Assembly (NCBI GenBank): GCA_026119935.1
Contig: JALRMH010000005.1
Span: 62,001-126,000 of the forward strand
DNA length: 64,000 nucleotides
Source of the DNA: Endothia cerciana
Lineage: Eukaryota > Ascomycota > Sordariomycetes > Diaporthales > Cryphonectriaceae
Direction: 5' to 3'
Shown: piece by piece, positions 11,223 to 22,704 of the stretch
Numbering within the stretch: position 1 is the first letter of the stretch
Layout of the letters: each line of letters starts with the position of its first letter
Position numbers and translations under genes: made by a program
Notes under the pieces: generated by a model
Database searches by the model: none
Told to the model about the DNA's origin: nothing
The model's input: the letters and a program-made list of their open reading frames with translations, nothing else

Positions 11223-12915
11223 CTTGAGCAAATGGCTTTACAAATGACGACACTGTTTGTGATGGGATGTAAGAATATTTGAGGAACTACTTGGCAGGAA
11301 GAGAAGCAGGATTTGGATCGTGGTTGTGGGGGTTGTCAGCCAGCGACCTTCGGCTGTCTGGGGCATGTTTACTGTTTGAGAGGGAGGGGGAAAAGAAGAA
11401 AAAAAAGAAAAAGAAAAAAAAAGGCGGTTCCTAAGGAACCTCTGCGTCGATAAGGACCTCTTATCGGTACCGCCTGGCAAAATTCTGATGGGTGACGTAA
11501 CAGCCAGCATATCCAGCTTGGGACCTTGAGGGGCTTCATCATTGTCAGGCAGGACAGTGCTCAAGCTCTGACGTGTCTCAACCTTCTCAAACTATATTGC
11601 TATATGAATACTGTCTGCTTGAGTCCTCGTGTGATGGGCTGAGGTGAGGTTGTGAGGGCAGTGTCTCCCTTTATAGAGGAGGACCTCGACTGACTGTCAG
11701 CTGACATGTGATAATTGCTGCTGTTTAATCTCATGAGACTCCTCCGCTTGCATCCTGTGACATATGGAGCTTACATGTCATCAGTCAACAGAACACAAAC
11801 AGGCCTTACAGCACGATAACCTGCAGGTGAGCAAAGGTGAGGTGAGTACGGTGAGCAGATAAGAGGGGACCCCATGTTGATAAGTACCCCCCTGCCTGCA
11901 GGACAAATCATCCCACATGGCGCCAGCAGCTCTTGCAGCCCAAGCGGATATCTGGGAAGGGTTCGTGTCTTCCCTCGGCCTGCTTGACTATTCTCTCTCT
12001 CCCCCCCTCTTCCTGACCTTGAAGGGTTAAGGGGACATTTATATGCTGAGACACAACCCTTGAAAATGGTTGATGTGTGTTCTCTGCCCTGCATACTTGC
12101 CAGATATGAAGGATGTTAGGAAGGTCAGCAGGCCTGCATGGGAGTAAATGCAGCCAGTGTCGTACGGGCCAAACCTTGAATTTATCTGCAGCAGGCATTC
12201 TAGACTTCGGGAGACACGGCATAATTGCAACGGCTCTGGCTGCAGGTCTCACTCTTCCGTAATGATCGAGAAATAGAGGCCCTCGATCCTGTCGATGCTC
12301 TGTCAATCTCGACACGAGCTGATGTTTTCTCTCTCCTCCATCCCACGTCGTTGGTATGTAGATGCTACTGTCCAGACTCCTGAGCCTGTCATCCGTGGCG
12401 CCGGGTACTGGAGCTTGACCGTCCCCAACCGCAACCGCAAGCATCAAAACGGACCGGGTGTGCACACCTTCCTGCAGCCGCCCCGCAAATTGACAGTTTG
12501 ACGCCCAGGGAAGGAGGTGAGCTCCATCTCCAAGCTGCACTTGCAGCTCCCCAACCTCCAGTACCATCATCGGACCACCTGCTGCTCCCCCCCTCCTTCA
12601 GCCCTCGACATTTGACGTGTTCAACGTGCCAGGCTCCACTCGTCCTCAACTTTTCCTCCCTCGTGTGGCTTTTTTCGTGTCAACGACGACCTCGCCATCC
12701 GATTCCCATCACCCCGACACTCCCAAAGCCGCAGGCCCAATCCCATCACGAGGTCCTCGCCGTTGGGTTAACAAGTCTCGCAATCCGGCCCTGCACCTTC
12801 TGCTGCACGGAACCGACAGCGCTAGGCTGCTCTATCTACCAGGGCGTTTGTCCACTCCCGTGTTCTCACCAGATCACTACACGGTACCCTCCCATATATT
12901 TCGAGAACAGGCACG
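11223..12915. other. Divergent intergenic region, 1.7 kb
   Basis: This separates the starts of Iwr1 (minus) and the CBM48 gene (plus). A purine-rich A/G tract lies at 11388-11424. The last 350 bases before the CBM48 start are pyrimidine-rich, as often seen in fungal promoters and 5' leaders. ORFs at 12498-13127 and 12617-13081 overlap the CBM48 start in other frames and have no family-like sequence. Confidence 0.5.
11669..11675 (-). promoter_or_regulatory. Possible TATA box upstream of Iwr1
   Basis: On the minus strand this reads CTATAAAGG, about 450 nt before the Iwr1 start codon. The match is good, but many fungal housekeeping promoters lack TATA boxes, so the assignment is tentative. Confidence 0.22.
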
Positions 12916-15900
12916 ATGGGGGCCTCCAAGGTCGATGTTACGATTCAACACAGGGCTCCAGGCGTCCAACCACCCCTCTACGTTGCTGGCAGCTTTTCCA
13001 ACCCAGAATGGGTTCCTCTGCCCATGGATTGCACTACGGGGGACGACGGGGTCCATACCTTTACCAAGACGTTCCAGGTAGAGCCACGGGCCAAGTACCA
13101 ATACAAGTTCCGAGTTGGGGATGGTGACTGGTGGATCCTGGATGAGGACGCCCCTACCGGTAGGCAGACAGGCTCACCACTCCCAGCTCTGAAGGACCTA
13201 GCTGATATGTATACTAGTGACCGACGAGTCGGGAAATAGGAACAACCTCCTTGAGGCACCAGAAGTCGTTGAGGGTCCAGAGGCTCCCACAGAGGCACCC
13301 CAGCCGCCAGACGCCCCTCCTTCGCAAGAGTATGTCATGTCCTGTGCTTTGGCCGCCTTCCTTGCTGACACTACACAGAGTCATCACCCCGGAGGGTCCC
13401 ATTTCCGAACCCATCAAGTCGAGTACCGCAGAGCAGACCGAAACACCAACCGAGAACATCCCTCAAAGTGCCGATGCTGGGATCGGACAACCACAGCCCA
13501 CGAGAGAGACGGAAGCTTTGTTGGACCCCGCCGATATCAAGCAAGAGGAGACGGACACACCGGGTTTCGTGAAGACCACCATCGAAGTTGCCGACTCCGC
13601 TGCCGTACTCGATCGCCCAACTCCTGAACCAGACCGTTCGGGTGAGGTTGTTGATGAGGACGAGGCCGAACAGCCTCAGAAAACACCGGACGCTAGCCAT
13701 GCGGATACCGCTGCTGAAGTTGCGGATACTGCGGCAATCCTGGATGCCGATGAGGTGAGTCTCGTGTGCATTCTATAGGTGGAGGAGCTGTATGGATGAC
13801 CGCCCGTTGCAGCAGAATGAGCAGCCCGGGACCGAACCCTCACCTGTCGAGCCCGTGCAAGACCCTGCGGTCACAGCTGCAGAGGTCGTTGATACTGCGG
13901 CAACCCTGGACGCCGAGGAGGTGAGTCTTGTGCATCTCGTACGCCGAGGAGCTGTATAACTGACCCCCTGTCCCCGTAGCATGCGCAACCTGAGCCTGAA
14001 CCTTCATCTATCGAGCCCGTGCAAGACCCTGCGGTCACGGCTGCAGAGGTCGCTGATACTGCGCAGGCTTTGGACCGCGAAGAGGTGAGCCGAGAATGTT
14101 GCGTCTGAGAGAACACGAAATTGACACTACCTGCAGTCTACGTCAGAGCCTGAAGCAGAGACCGCGTCCACAGCGCCGACCGAGGATACGGCAGATGTGG
14201 CGGCAGAAGTCGCCGATACGGCAGCCTTATTGGATACGAATGAGGTGAGCTATGCAGACTTGTTGCTGCCAAAGGGCCATACACTGATGCTCTTCTCAAG
14301 CCCCCGGAGCACCTCGAGACCGCCCCCTTTGCAGACGAAAACCTGGCAGACGTCAAGTTCAACGTGAAGGACGATGGTCTGGATGTTGCCGGCTCCGCAG
14401 ATGGGCCGGAACCCGTGCCCCTGTTCGCGCACGAGCGTGCTGGTCTCTACGAGGACGATGGTCTACCTGCCGTGAACGACGCCGAGGACGAAATTCAGAC
14501 GAACAACCCTGCTCAGGATCATGAAAGCCAAGACTTCAACGATCCCACTCTTGAGCAATTCCCCTCGACAAAGGACGGGATAATCTCAACGGTACGAAGG
14601 GTCTCAACCAGTCTAAATGCTGACCAGACATTTGTCGAAGGTGTATCTCCCTCAACAATTGTCGAGGGCCAGAGCGAGGCTGGGGTTGATGCTAGCCACG
14701 ACTCGAATGACCAGGATGCGAGCTCAGCTTCCGATCGCGAGCAGCAGGACAGCTTGCCCCTGCCTCGATCGTATTCCCAGAGGTCTCTGGGTGAACACCC
14801 GCTCTCTCTGCACTCCATAGCCGAAGGAGCTGAGGAGGAGGGCATTCTTTCCGTGCCAGAGTCAGACGAAAAAACTCATGGTGCTGTCACAGGCGCAAAG
14901 GAGCTCAACCCTGAGGATAGCGAGCAATCAGCGGCAAGTCAGATAGCGCCGGCGGTTGAACAGGCACAGACTGCCGACGAGGTCATCCAAGCTACGCCGG
15001 GCGCCGAGGGAGAACAGAATGAGGAGCCCCGTCTCACGAATGACGAAGCCCCTACTGTTACCGAAGAGGCTCCGCCGACGGTTGAAAACGTTTCTCAAGA
15101 AGAGGAAGCTCCTCCTGTTTCCGAACATACCACGTCTGCTGCCGAAGAGATCCCCACCATCGAAGAAGCTCCTACTACTGTCGAGGATATTGTCGAAAAA
15201 GCTCCTATCCTTGAAGAGGCCCCACCTGCCGAAGAAGTGCTTGCTAACGAAGAGCTTGCTACTGCGGTCAAGGCCCCCTCTAGCATTGAAGAGAGGGCGC
15301 CAGTCCTTGAGTCGGAACCAATCGCTGTCGAAGAGGCCCCCGCTGTCGAAGAGGCTCCAGTCATCGAGGAGGCTGCTCCTTCTGTCGATGAGGCCCCTGC
15401 TACAGAAGACGCTCCCGTCGAAGATATTTCTGATATAGAAGAGGCTCCTTCTGTCGAGGAGGCTCCTTCTGTCGAAGAGGCTCCTGCTGTCGAGGAGGCT
15501 CCTGCTGTCGAGGAGGCTCCTGCTGTCGAGGAGGCTCCTGCTGTCGAGGAGGCTCCTTCTGTCGAGGAGGCTCCTTCTGTCGAGGAGGCTCCTGCTGTAG
15601 AAAAGGCTTCTGGTGATGTTGAAGAGGCCCCCACTGCCGAAGGAGCCTCTCCTATTGAGCAAGCATCTATCATTGACGAGACCCCTCGTGTTGATGAAGA
15701 TTCTTCTACTGTCGAGGAGTCTGCCTCCATTGCTCAGGAAACCCTTCCCGCTGCTGAAGAGACCCAGGTTGCTCATGGAGCTTCGCCTACGATTGATGAG
15801 CTTTCTTCAACAGCTCAAGAGATTCTGAACGTCAGAGAGGCCTCTGTGGAAGGGGAGGCTCCTTCTGCGATCGAAGATGTCTCGATTCGGGTCGACGAGG

Positions 15901-17054
15901 CGCCGTCGGTGGCCCAGGAGACTGCTCCCGCTATTGAACAGACCTTCGTCTACCCATCGAATGGAGCGGATGGAGGGGGGGTGCGGGACGCCGAGGCCGA
16001 CGGAATCACTCCTGCGGTCGAGGGGTCGGAGACTCGAGATGAGGCTGTACCACCCACAAAAGAGGGTGGAGACGCTTTGAGTCCTCCGAAACCCAATCTG
16101 CAGTCACTAGTCACAGTCCCGAGTCCGTCAGCCAAACCGAGCAACGGCCTTCTGTCTCCAATTAGCGACGAGGATGAGGCTGTTGTCTTGAAATCTAGTA
16201 AGGGCGAGGACAAGAGCGCCGAGTCCACACAGCCAGGACTTTTGACGCCAGAGCCGGCCGCGACCCCGGGACTTGAAGGCCCCGGTAGCCCGAGAGAACC
16301 TCCGCCAAACGATGCAGATCCCGTTGCCGACTATGACCTTGAGGGTGAGGTATCTAAGACAGAGATGGTACCGACTACTGCGGCACCACGAAGCCCTCAA
16401 ATAGTCGTATCCAGAGCTGAAGAGACACAACATGAAGAGAATGTCCTGCCAGCCGTGTCGCTGGGTGAGAGCGTCATTAAGGATGTTGAGAGCTCAGGAG
16501 AAGTCGAGACCGCCAAAGGTGTTGACCGATCCGAAGGTCTTGAAAACCCAGAAGATGTGGACGCCGATGCTCTCGAAGACGTTCCTCACAGGGTGGAGGC
16601 ATCCAAGGACGTAGAGGCCCTGGAGGATTCTCACCGTCCCGATGTTGTCGAGACTTCCGAGAACATTGAGCCCTCGAAGGATGTCGAGCCTGCGAAGGAT
16701 GTCGATCTTGCGGGAGATTCTGAGGCCTCCCCGGGTCACCAGGTCTCTGATGCTGTTGAGACCTCCAGTCACGGGGAGGGTGTCGAGCCGAGAGAGATTC
16801 GGGGTTTGGAGTCCCGCTCCGAGACCGTTGCTGAATCCTCTGCGGCAGAACCGAGCCAGTCCAGCTCTTTAACGAAGCGGACGGTAGCGCGGCCCAGCTC
16901 GACAGAACGTACAGGCACTCCCAACTCTATTGCCGACCCTCACAGGGAGGCTGCCAAGGGTGGCAACTGGTTCTCAGCCTTCTTCAGGCTGATCTTCATC
17001 GATTTGTTTGGGGGCCTCATGACAAGACTTTGCGGAGGCAGGCGTAAGACGTAA
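12916..17054 (+). CDS. CBM48 (AMPK glycogen-binding type) protein with long repetitive tail
   Basis: Seven exons encode 1268 residues: 12916-13159, 13218-13329, 13379-13754, 13813-13920, 13980-14084, 14137-14244 and 14301-17054. Residues 1-85 form an AMPK-type CBM48 domain (PPLYVAGSFSNPEWVPLPM, YQYKFRVGDGDWWILDEDAP). The joins read DAPT-V-TDESGN and PSQ-E-VITPEG. The rest is acidic and probably disordered. Exons 3-6 repeat the motif AEVADTAAxLD, and exon 7 carries about eleven VEEAP pentads. The last 30 residues are hydrophobic or amphipathic (NWFSAFFRLIFIDLFGG) and end in a basic RRKT tail, suggesting membrane association. Yeast Mdg1 and Crp1 share the N-terminal domain type; one role of such domains is glycogen or starch binding. 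The substrate and function here are inferred, not shown. Exons 4-6 are symmetrical, so any one can be skipped without breaking the frame. Confidence 0.9.
13660..14244 (+). repeat. Tandem exon-intron duplication inside the CBM48 gene
   Basis: The end of exon 3 and exons 4, 5 and 6 each encode a version of a 35-36 residue unit ending in EVADTAAxLDxxE followed by a GTGAG donor. Bases 13847-13899 and 14011-14063 differ at only two positions (period 164). The introns at 13755-13812 and 13921-13979 also share blocks, including GAGGAGCTGTAT, so whole exon-intron units were copied. Exon 6 and the later introns are more diverged. Confidence 0.9.
15437..15605 (+). repeat. 15-bp coding minisatellite, VEEAP pentads
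   Basis: About eleven copies of a 15-base unit (GAGGCTCCTGCTGTC and close variants) encode (S/A)VEEAP pentapeptides in exon 7 of the CBM48 gene. Looser copies extend on both sides, from about 15030 to 15900. The unit keeps other frames open on both strands, which produces long shadow ORFs. Confidence 0.95.
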
Positions 17055-18210
17055 GGCGCAAGAAACCAAACCCCCTACTACGGCACGGCACACTCTCTGA
17101 CGCCGGTGCTTGTTAGACTCGTCACGACTGTGGTCGCTCTGGCTGCTGTGGGGCTGGTCTCCTATCGGAGAGCTAGAGACTCGGGGAGTGAGGTGGACTG
17201 AGGTGGGCTCTCGAAGGCAGAAATCGGCGTTTTCCTGCAACTCCGAGTAATTTTTATTTGATTTTTTTAAATTTTTTTATTTTCCCTCTTCGGTCCTGGT
17301 TGAGGTAATTTTGCGGTTCTGACGATGGATACCGCGGAGCGTAACGAAGAAAACCTGGGGCGGGCATGGCTCACTTTTGCAACTGTGCATTGTATCAAGA
17401 CTTGGCACGTACGATAATAGCGACGGACACAAATCTCTCATAAGCAGTAAGAAATCTTATTGATGATCAGTCGATATCATCATGGCTTGTTGCTACCTGG
17501 AAAGCCCTCTTGAGGTGCTTGCGGCGGTTGTCCTATCCTCCCCTGAGATGTTCGGCCTCGGGCCTTTTGATCGTACCCTTGGCCGGTCCTTCAATCTGGC
17601 GGAGGAAAGGACCAACTCGGAGCAGTTTACCACTGCGGAGATGTATGAGGTTCAACTCTTGGGCGACCAGTCCAGCGTCTGAGGCAGTCGAGTGACAAAA
17701 AAGAGGAGGCAGGGGATGGACTTGGAAAACTAGTGTCGAGGTCAGTCTTGGGATCCCGTCTGGTTTCGCCGCCGCCGCTCTTGGGGCTGTCATCTGACAG
17801 CAGCCTCCGCACAGATGGTGCGCCCCTCAAGTCATGGGCCTGATCGCGCAAGTGTTTCCGGGAGGGAGTGACGGCAGGTTGATCCTATCCTGTTGACCGA
17901 GTTCACTTTGCAATCGCAGCGAAGACGACCTCCTCGAAGCTGCTTAGTCACCTCAGAACCGGGGAAGGGCTCTGCTGCGTCTCGGTCCCGGTTGTCGCTG
18001 CCTCGGTTCGAGCTTTCCCGCTCGAGGCCTGGGCCGACACACCTCGACCTCACATCCTCCGCTGAAGTTTGTACTTTTGTTTGTACGACGTGCGGATGCT
18101 CTGTTTTTCGTCTAATCTTAGACTTTCAATGGTCGACCGTCGACCTAGCCACCCGCCAGGAGAACCCACTGGGATCTAGACCCCCCCTACAACCAGCATA
18201 CACAGCGAAG
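17055..18210. other. Intergenic region, 1.15 kb
   Basis: This lies between the CBM48 gene and the histidine phosphatase gene, both on the plus strand. A T/A-rich patch at about 17250-17285 may belong to the 3' end region of the CBM48 gene. A 66-residue ORF at 17482-17682 has no recognisable features. Confidence 0.5.
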
Positions 18211-19374
18211 ATGCCACTCGAGGTGATATACGTGACTCGGCACGGCGTGAGTACCTGCACTTCCTCGGACGTGGCTACCACCGTCCTCGGCAGTGTTCTC
18301 ACCGTTTTGCGAGATCAGCGTCAATGACTGAAGCTCCTAGCCTGACACATCGTGGCGCCGACCATCTCTCCGGCGGTGCAACCGTGGCCCAAGCTCCAAC
18401 GGTACGGACGTATGCTAACAGCGCCCCGACTAGTTTCGTTCCAACTGGCTCGTCGATCCCTCCAGTGGGGAGTATCAGGCCCACCTAAGGTCACCAACGG
18501 GCATAGCCGCCGATCCGGCGCTGACGGCCCATGGTGTCGAGCAGGCGAGGGAGCTTGCACTTCACCTGATGAAGCTGGACCCTCCGGTTGGACGGATTTA
18601 TTCCAGTCCTTATTACCGCTGTCTTCAGACGGTCCAGCCTTTCGTTGAGCGCCTCGAGGAGCCCGCAGTCCTGGGAGAGACTGGGCTATCAGAATGGTAC
18701 GGCTCTGCCCCGTTTGAACATCCTACTTCGGCACCGCCAGAGCAGTTGAAGGGCTTGTTCCCGGCCTACGACACGAGCTATGTGCCCGCTGTGGTACCCT
18801 TCCGGACCGGCGAGACCATAGCCCAGCTTCACGAGCGGGTCGCCGTGACGCTGGACGCCATCATCAGGTGCTGTGACGAGTCAGGGGTGCGCGCTGTGCT
18901 GCTCTGCTCGCACGCCGCGACTATCATTGCAATAGGTAGAGTTTTGACCGGCTATATGCCGGAGCACGTTGAGACGGAAGACTTTCGTGCATTCACCTGC
19001 GGCCTGAGTACGTTCAGGAGACGGACTGGTCAGGACGCAGCCGGGAGTCCAGCCGGTGAGCCGGTTCCTGCGCCCTCGAGCGAGTCCGCTGATGTTGGTC
19101 CTCCCGGACTGGAGGCTCTTGACTGGAAGGATGGGAAGGGTGTTGGCGGTGGTTGGTCGTGCGAAGCCAACAGCGACTGCAGCTTTCTCTCTGGGGGCGA
19201 AGAGAGAGGGTGGTAAGTGGATGCTTCCTTCCCGCAGGTCTCAGTCACTGACAAGCTAGGCGTTTTTCTGGAGACGAAGCATTTCTTGGTGGCCAACAGG
19301 ATACGTCCCAGAGGGATGCTGGAGTGGATCTTGGAGTCATCGTCGAAGGGAAAAGGAAGGCTCCGAGACTATAG
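18211..19374 (+). CDS. Histidine phosphatase-fold protein, Tfc7 (TFIIIC tau55)-like
   Basis: Three exons (18211-18246, 18434-19212, 19260-19374) encode 309 residues. The 12-codon first exon gives MPLEVIYVTRHG and contains the catalytic RHG motif. Exon 2 continues with FRSNWLVDPSSGEY, a spacing characteristic of the Tfc7/tau55 group. Other catalytic elements are present: TAHGVEQARELA, YSSPYYRCLQT (phosphate-binding Arg), LSEWYGS and the second His in LCSHAATIIAIG. The C-terminal part is extended; joins read GW-RFSGDEAF and the frame ends at TAG 19374. The fold is the phosphoglycerate mutase/acid phosphatase superfamily. In yeast, Tfc7 is a TFIIIC subunit for RNA polymerase III transcription. 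Fungal relatives are often annotated only as phosphoglycerate mutase-like, so the TFIIIC role here is inferred from motif similarity. All core catalytic residues appear intact. Confidence 0.85.
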
Positions 19375-21643
19375 CGGTTAGCCTGTTTGAGGCTGGTCCG
19401 CAGGACATGTCACCACGGAAAGCCTCGTTCGCGGTAGGGTCATACGAGTCAACAGCCCTCCATGTCCGGACAAGAAATAATCAACACCGATGATACTATA
19501 TGAGACGATAGTCAACTCATCCGCACAGACGCGAGATAGTCTCACAAAAATCTCGATACGATGGTGTTCGACACGGCGGGATCAAATGCAGGTCGGCCCG
19601 CAGCCTACTTCTGCAAATCTCGAAGCTCGCCGAGCACACAGAAGTGAACGCCGATCTGCGACCCGACCCCGTGAGGTTCTGATGACGCTCTGTTACAGGA
19701 AAGACCGGCACGTCGAAGCCAGCGATCAGACAATCGTTCGATAGGGAAACAGAGAAGGGGGGCGCGTTTCTACTGAACGCAGGTCGTATTTCCCCGTAGA
19801 CCCCGGTACTTCCGATAGAATGTGGCGCTCTCGACGTTCAGAGCAAGGTCGACACTAAGTCCCCGGGTTTCTGCCGCGCCACGGTCGACCCAATGGGAGA
19901 TCTTGCCAAGAGCCATGGGAGATCGTCCGCCACTGTCATCCCTTGCGTCCCGGGATTGCTCTACGAACCGCTCGACAAAGGCGTTCGCGAGGTGATCGGA
20001 AGAACTAACGCACTAAAAAGAAAGAAAAAGAACCAGTCACGGCCACTCTAGACCACACTGCTTGCATTGACACAGTTTGTAGCCGACGGTGGACACGGGT
20101 TGAAAGAAGCAAATACGCAGAAGCGACCATGGAGGGTCACCATTTCACACTCCCTGGCATGGACCGGCACAAGCTCAACGGGCTACCTATGATGATTCTA
20201 CATAGTACGAAGCACACCCGTCGAAGTGGTCAGATACGGAGCACGTCACCCAGGTGGGCCGCTGGGGGGCCCGGGGGGACGGCACGGCGATCGAAGAGGT
20301 GCAAAGAAGACGCCACTGCGCTCTGCAGGTCGCCGAGAAGCACTCTCATGCATCTTGGCGCGGAAGATCATGTCGAGCAGCCTTGGCCTGACACCGTACG
20401 CAAGACACGTCCACGAACCCCACAGTCCCTGGTCTGGCCAGGAAAGGGGCTAGCCAATCCTATCCGAGCTGGCGGCTGTCAAAGGTTGCCATGACTTCTG
20501 GCAGGCCTGGCCTCGCCCTCCCAGAGCACAAAGAGGCTTCTGTCACCCTCTAGCTCAGGTAACCAGACCCTAAGCTCGCCGCCGTAGCTCGCCTACGAGA
20601 CGAGCTAATTATGCCGGCCTCGTCCGAAAGTCCATCACGGTTAACTGTGCAAAGGGTTCCTCAAGTCCTAACTCGACGCCAGTGGGTACTAAAAGAGCAA
20701 TGTGAGGAGGGTCGACGGCCACCGGCGACCCTCTACCGGCACAGCAAGGGCGGCCAAGTATCTGCTTGTATCCTGGCAAGGCTATCAAATGGGCCGTCAT
20801 CTGGGGTAGCGTCAAAGCTTGTGGATATGGTTGGCTGTCGAGACAGTGTTTATTGCTCGTGAACCCTGCAGCATCTGGACGGTTCGTTGTCGATCCCAAG
20901 TTGCTTTCGACCAACGCGGGAGATGTACGCCCACGGCAGGGTACCGCTGGAGACTGACAGCTACCGAGGGCGGGACGCCAGAGGCGTTTCAAACTCCGAG
21001 GGGAGGTGTCCGTGTTGGACCCCATGCGTTAATTTGACTCGGCAATCTCTCGTCAATCGTTGTCTACTGAGCCCACGCGGAATCCTCTGAAAAGGCTATG
21101 AACCTTCAACTTTGGTCTGGCTACTTTGAGGAGGTACGGCTTAAGGTTTTGGCTAGACAGGACATCATTGACTGCGGGCGCACAGGTCAACATCACAAAG
21201 TTCCCAGAGCTGAGCTCGTGACTACGTGCCCAATCCTTCGTGCGTACGGAGTGCTTGGATGGTATCTTGTACCCGCGGCCAGGTCTAAAGTACGCCTTAG
21301 CTCGGACACTGCAGCATCGACGGCCATGTAAGGACGGTAACCTATCTGCAAGATCCTACAAGGATGGTCTGTTCGCTTGAGAAGACTCAAGCCACGGACG
21401 GCGATCATGTCGGCTCAAGTGGGCCCTCCAGATCTATCACAAGTGACAGTGGCTACACGTCAGTCTGGTCATCTGGATAGGCTTGACGGAGCTCATGCCT
21501 ATAATAGGACCCTGGAGATCTCGTCTCCTTGTCTACTTATCCCTTGTCGTTGCCCTTCTTTATCGTCTCGGACGAACTGCCTATTGTGTGAGCGTGTGCC
21601 TCTTACGTCTTTGTATTGTCTTGCATTTGTCAGTTGTTACACA
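19375..21643. other. Gene-free stretch, 2.3 kb
   Basis: This lies between the histidine phosphatase and the next plus-strand gene. The small ORFs have no family-like sequence. The last 150 bases before 21644 are pyrimidine-rich and probably belong to the leader of the next gene. Confidence 0.5.
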
Positions 21644-22673
21644 ATGATTCTACCGCAGATTTGTTCGGAGGGCAAGCAGAAGTTCTGCAGGACTCTACAT
21701 CTTCCCAGGCTTAAAACCACACATGACATCCCGAGAAGGGAAGCACTTGACTTGGGTCTTGAGGAGCTCGCGGATATTGCCACAAGGCAACTGAGGATTA
21801 CCACACCAAGATCCTCATCGTCCCCATCCTCTGAACATGGGCTGGGTACGTTCTTGTCGACGACATCCCGTTTCTGTAACACTACCGCTAATACGGACCG
21901 CAGTCGGGAAACCATTAGCCTCCTGTGAAGCCCAGCAGATTCGTCTTCCCTCTTTCCAGGACTCATTCTCAGATGCAATCGCTGCCGCGGACGGGGCCAC
22001 TGCCCGCCAGGATGAGTTCCAGAACCCCTACTCAACCTTCGAGGCACGAGCGAGCCCCGGGTGTGAATACCCATGGCGTAGGAGCATCAGCAGTGTCCCA
22101 GGGCTGTCGCCCATCTCCACGGCCCACAGCTCTCCCGTCATGACGCCCGCCACACCTCCAGCTCATTACAACACCTCAAGCCATGGCCAGCTTGAGGTCC
22201 AGGCCCTCCTGCCGACATGGCACGACGACCAAGCACGCCAGAAACAGCATCTTGCCTTCGTCCGCTCACGACGGACGCAGACTCGGGCCTTGCCGTACGG
22301 GTTCCAACCACTCCAGTCCCATAGGGCGCCGGGCCACTCGAGCCACGGCAGCGAGAGGAAGCGCCACTTCAACCAGAAGTACAAGAACCCAGACAAGCTC
22401 TTCATCGTCTACCACAAGGACGACCTGAGGTGGGGCTGGCCCGCCATCCAGGCACGGCGCCTCCAGCTCCTGTCAGTCCTCCTGGGCAGCGACTACGACC
22501 GGGCTGTCGAGGAGGCCCGGCAGGTCGCCGGGCTCAACGGGATGTACTACCGGGAGAATGACCTCAACATGTCTGTGCTCACGCCCGACGGAAGCGGGCT
22601 GGTGTTCATCGAGAGGTACGGGCGGTGGTGGGAATGTACCCGGAGCCAGAAGTGCAGGGGTGGCGACGACAAC

Positions 22674-22704
<31 letters not shown>

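Noticed and set aside
14928..15776. Long minus-strand ORF (282 codons) and another at 15095-15730
   Set aside because: They mirror the VEEAP minisatellite: a 15-base repeat without stops keeps several frames open. The translations are Ser/Leu/Arg repeats with no independent features.
17482..17682. 66-codon ORF after the CBM48 gene
   Set aside because: It is short, without features, and probably lies in a 3' UTR or intergenic sequence.
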